This document shows positions 60,010 through 64,000 of a DNA stretch of 64,000 nt, piece after piece. Positions within the stretch are counted from its first letter, which is position 1, and the number at the start of each line of letters is the position of its first letter. The translations under genes were made by a program, and so were the position numbers. The notes under the pieces were generated by a model. The model was not told the origin of the DNA. It ran no database searches and saw only the letters and a program-made list of their open reading frames with translations. Origin of the DNA: Drosophila persimilis (Eukaryota > Arthropoda > Insecta > Diptera > Drosophilidae); assembly GCF_003286085.1 (NCBI RefSeq), contig NW_020825346.1, positions 868,001-932,000 of the forward strand, in the 5' to 3' direction.

Positions 60010-63000
60010 CTCTTTCTCTCTCGTTCCCTGCTTCTTTGCTGCACTTTGTCATTGGCATCGCTTTACTCGATTTTTCGGTCAGTGGCAATTGGCCTCCGAC
60101 ATCCGACGGAAACAGAAGACCCCCTTTCACTTGTCCCCCCTCCCTCTCTTGCTCTTGCCACACTTTTCTGGTATAATTTTCCGGCTGTTTTCACGTTGCA
60201 GGAAGCTCGTGAATTTCGCGTTCTTTGCTGGAACGACGGGACGGTCTGACGTCGGGGGCGGTGTGGAGGGATGTGGCCAGGTCATGAAAATGAATGTCGT
60301 ATTTATTTTACAACCCACCGCACCGCACCCCACCAAGCCTCCCTTCACAGTCACTCCCCCTAACCGCTCTCTTGTTTTTTTGTCAATTAGTTGCGCGCTT
60401 TTCTCTGCTAATTTCTGCTCCAGTTACGTGGGAGAAAGCGGAAAAGGGGTCCTGCAGCGAGGCGGCTGGAGGGGCTATGAAAAGTGGCCAAGGGGCACAG
60501 CACAGAGGGGAGAGAGTGTCGGTTGAGAAAGCTTATTAAATATAATTCACATGGCACCGCCGAAAAGTAGGCAAAGAGAAACCACAACGAGTTAATTAAG
60601 TGGTCCTCGAGGAAAACAATCGAAGCCAAAGCCATGTCGGAGAAGCCAGTGAAGGGACCATGAGTTCTCATGGAGGAGCTGAGAAGGGCAAGGGCATGGG
60701 GAAGGGCAACGGTTAGGGGAAGTGGTGAAGAACACTCGCATACTTTAGATGTAGGGTGAAAGAAGAAAATTGTTCCCCCCCCCCACCACCCAGCCCGTGC
60801 CAGCCACGGAAAAGACTAGAACCGGAGATAGAAAAGAGAAGCTGTCTCGACCAAAAACTGCATTTGCGCCATTCCGAATGAGGAGGCACTCACTCGGTAA
60901 TGCATGTGTCTGAGTGGGTCTGAGTGTGTGTGCGTGCTCTCTCTCTCTCGCTCTCTATCTGTTGGATGTGGCAGGGCCAGTGACAGGGCCGGAGGGGCCC
61001 CCTGGCAAGCGCAGTCATTGCGGCTAAAGCGGTTTCTGCGGTCTCCGGCAGCCGCAAGGCAGCTCCCCACCGCAAACTGCTTTGGGTCGTCGCCTTTGGC
61101 GTTGCCTGGCGCTGCATTGATAAAGCCAGAGGAATCCCAAACGGTCGAAAGGCTTCCTGGCTGGGTTACAGACGGACAAATTCAACAAGGGACTGCCATA
61201 AGATATCCGCACCGCCTCACAGATTCAGCCATTTTAACTAATTGGATGCATGTGTGCTCGTGTTGCATGCAACAATGAGGATTGTACTTACACGTTGCCA
61301 CACTTTAACAGCGGAAATCAATTTATTCTTTACATTTCTCCTGCTTTTCCGTGCCCTCTCTCTCCTCCCTCCTCCCTCCATTTTCCTCTTCCAGCCTTAC
61401 TGTGTTGCGCTTTCCTCATTGTGTGTTCCTCTCGCTCTTCGATCACTCTTCGTTCTTTCTTCAGAAGTTCCTTGCTCTACTGTTGCTCCTCCATCCTTAG
61501 ACTATTCCCGCTGCCTTGTTGCATGCCTTCTGATCTGCCACCCACTCTGCCGCGACCTTCCCTCGCCGTCTTTATCCTGCCACTCACCATTTCCCTTGGC
61601 TCGCATATGTATGTATGTGTGTGTACGTCGTAAAGGTCGGAAACGGAAGACGCCTTCAACTCTGCTCCGCTCTGCTATCCCTCCCATTCTAACCTTTTGC
61701 GTATGGCATTTTTTATTTCCGTGTGGTGTTCCCTGCTCCCTGCTGCCTGCTGCCTGCTCCCAGTTCTCTCTGTTGTTTGCTGCTGCTCGGCTTTCATTAG
61801 ATCATTTGAAATTCTATGGCAAGCAGTCGTTGCCTGTTTCTGCTTATTTGCATACATGCAAAGGGGCTGGCATAGCTAAACAGTTGTCAGAGTGTATCTG
61901 TAACTGTATCTGTGAGTCTGCATCTGGGTATCTGTATCCGTGTAGCTGTGTACCGTGTAGCTGTGTACCATGTGTCCAACGCCTCAGTGTGCGCTTGTGA
62001 GTTGCTCCAAGGAAGCCTCGAGTGTGGCATGTGGAAATTGAAACAATTCTTGAACAATGCAGCAAACTTTTTGCTGCCTCTGCCGCTGCCGCTGCCGCTG
62101 CCGCTCTTTCTGGTTGCTACTTTTTCCGAGTTGTAAGTTATTAAGGCTCAAAATGGCGCACCGAAAAGTAGGCAATGCAAAATGCAAAGGCCCCCGAATG
62201 CGGCTAATGCTACATGCCCCATCCACGCCATCCCACGCCCTCCCTCGCCACCCACTCCACCCACTCGTAACCCCAAAAACTAGGCAATGCAATTTGAGTT
62301 TAAAGCTTTTAGGGTCCCCAGTCCGCAGCCATGGAGGGGGCAGAGTGTTCGCCTCTTGGTTTATGACGCCGCCCGGACGGCACGTTTAAACAATTGCAAA
62401 ACTTTTTATGGGGTTTTTTCCTCCATTTCATAGTCCCATTTCGGTCCCCACAGCTGCCCCAATACAGCCGTACACATGTCATTCGTGTGGCCGTGTGCCC
62501 GAGTCCTTGCCTAGTTTGAGAGCCATTGCCCCAACTTTGTGAACAAAGTCAGTTTCCTTTGCTCAGACACGGAGCAGATTTTAAATGCCCGTATCGGTTA
62601 CCTCCAATATTGGAAATATTTGGCAGTAAAACACTTTACGATTGCTGAAGAAATCGAAGGACTAAATCGGGCAAGAGCCATTTTAAAATTAAAGCTCTGT
62701 AATTTCACATATCTCAATGGGAAGCACACTCTAATTATCTTCAAAAACCTGGCATTTGTGCATGGTATTTTATCAGAATAATACGAAATATTTGTCATTG
62801 GCTGCTTTGTGCGTGCATCATGTGCAGATACATTCTTGCAGATACAGAAAGCAATCCCAATGATATATGTATTTTCATTCTGTCATAAGAACAATGTATA
62901 AAAGACTTTGAGCTCCTGCACCCAGAGAAAAAAGGGCTGATAGGCGAATATTCACATTTGAACTCAAATATTTATGCCATTATTGGAAGAGTTTTCACTT

Positions 63001-63064
63001 GCATTTTGACACTAATAAAAATATATTTCATAATTAAATATAATATTTTTCTCATAAATGTATT

Positions 63065-63230
63065 ATAATATTAATGTGAAAATATTTAATATATTTATTT
63101 CACAATTAAAATATTTATTATATATATATATTCAAATATATTTCTTACAAAATTAAAATAATATTAATATGAAAATATTTAATATAAATATATTTCACAA
63201 TTAAAATACAAATATTTCTTACAAAATTTA
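63065..63230. repeat. AT-rich tandem duplication, two diverged units
   Basis: Unit 1 (63065-63157) and unit 2 (63158-63230) share ATAATATTAAT, GAAAATATTTAATAT, TTTCACAATTAAAAT and TTTCTTACAAAATT in the same order. Unit 2 lacks ~20 bp of TA repeat. Confidence 0.8.
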
Positions 63231-64000
63231 ATAGAATATATTTATTTTAAAATGAATTGTATTTTATTTCGTTATTTTCGTATTTAAAAGCCGAATGAAT
63301 ATGGGATGTGTTTCGGTTTACCATGCCATTTTTCTCTCAGTGCTTCTCTACTTGTGTCTCTCTTTCTCTCTTTGAACTGCCCTTTCCTTTCCGTTTCTTG
63401 GCAAATAATTAATAGACCGCTTAGAAAGGCATTCCAATTGAAGTTCGGCATTTAATTGTAACAATTTTCGTTTGAGTTCAATAAATTATAAATCATTAAC
63501 CACCTCGGACCGACCCGCCCGAGCACGGGCACGGGCACGACCAATTATGGCTGGCAATTATTTCGGTTACATTCCACCATTAATTATTTCATTTTGTGGC
63601 TTTCGTCTAATGAAATTGCACTAATACTCGTACTCGCGGCAATTGCCGCACTTTTCGCGGCACTGCAATGACCTCAGAGCTGCTATCGCTCCGGATGGTC
63701 GGCGGGGCCCCCGGTATTAATCTTTATGGCCAAAAGTAGCGATGGTGTCCCGGTGAGGTGGAAGTGTGGAGAGGGGCAGCGGGGAAGCGGTTGCTAACGA
63801 GTCGTAAAAACAAACTAACGACGCGACGGTTGACGCTCGGTCCGAGCCAGAGCCATAAACTTGCTACGGAGCTTACCTCTCTCTATGAGCTCTCCCCCAG
63901 TCGCCCTGTCTCACGGATCTGTGCCTGCCCGCTGCGTTTTTCTGTTATTTTTGGTACCCTGTAATGTAATCGAATATGGGAGGGCATTGTGAGCGGACAT

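Larger units (their letters stand above)
59478..64000. other. Non-coding, likely intron
   Basis: Contains a (CA)n run (59,976-60,006), CT-rich blocks, a (TGCCGC)n run (~62,074-62,103), and an AT-rich tandem duplication (63,065-63,230). No gene is supported. Confidence 0.5.

Noticed and set aside
62539..62781. 80-codon plus-strand frame
   Set aside because: It begins with GTG rather than ATG and shows no family features or splice context.
1..64000. CRISPR arrays, bacterial operons, riboswitches
   Set aside because: The sequence is a eukaryotic (insect) chromosome; simple repeats do not have CRISPR spacing.

Overview
This is an insect, almost certainly Drosophila, genomic window. The grounds are splice sites and intron sizes of Drosophila type, DINE-1/INE-1-like repeat heads, a complete errantivirus-type LTR retrotransposon, a ZAD-domain gene and very dense microsatellites. 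The species cannot be fixed from sequence alone; the dispersed-repeat wording recalls the obscura group, which is inference only.

Positions 1-20,100 hold one large minus-strand gene for a PR/SET-domain C2H2 zinc-finger protein (PRDM family). I assembled seven coding exons by splice sites and reading phase, from the ATG at 17,154 to the TAG at 3-5. The total is 8,109 nt (2,702 residues), and every junction keeps frame. In order the protein has a poly-Ala/Gln/acidic N-terminus, a compact ~55-residue segment, a zinc knuckle, the PR domain, seven zinc fingers and a very long Gln/His/Ala/Gly-rich C-terminus. Intron 1 (6.7 kb) carries microsatellites, a 0.6-kb element with terminal inverted repeats, a pre-miRNA-like hairpin and repeated TGACGT-type sites.

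Positions 20,100-26,770 are non-coding and simple-repeat rich. Positions 26,774-33,886 are a young, apparently intact plus-strand LTR retrotransposon (17.6/297-like errantivirus). It has two 597-bp LTRs that look identical, a 4-bp target duplication, a tRNA-Ser-type primer site, gag, pol (reached by a candidate -1 frameshift) and env.

Positions 33,890-64,000 look mostly like intron or intergenic DNA. Two short plus-strand exons (35,054-35,104 and 59,433-59,477) are each open in only one phase, and the phases match. Both are multiples of three, and the second starts with an AG|GTGAGT recursive-splice-like junction. I infer a long plus-strand gene, probably neuronal in style, whose ~24-kb intron spans much of this region. 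Minus-strand candidates inside that interval are a ZAD-only 114-residue protein (43,634-43,978, with a 3'UTR intron and poly-A signal), a signal-peptide-like exon (46,184-46,393), an unrecognised 83-residue ORF (57,394-57,645) and an uncertain coding-like island (37,348-37,787).

The main message is a PRDM regulator with long regulatory flanks, next to a repeat-rich region that probably contains introns of an opposite-strand gene with small nested genes, interrupted by a recent retrotransposon insertion.
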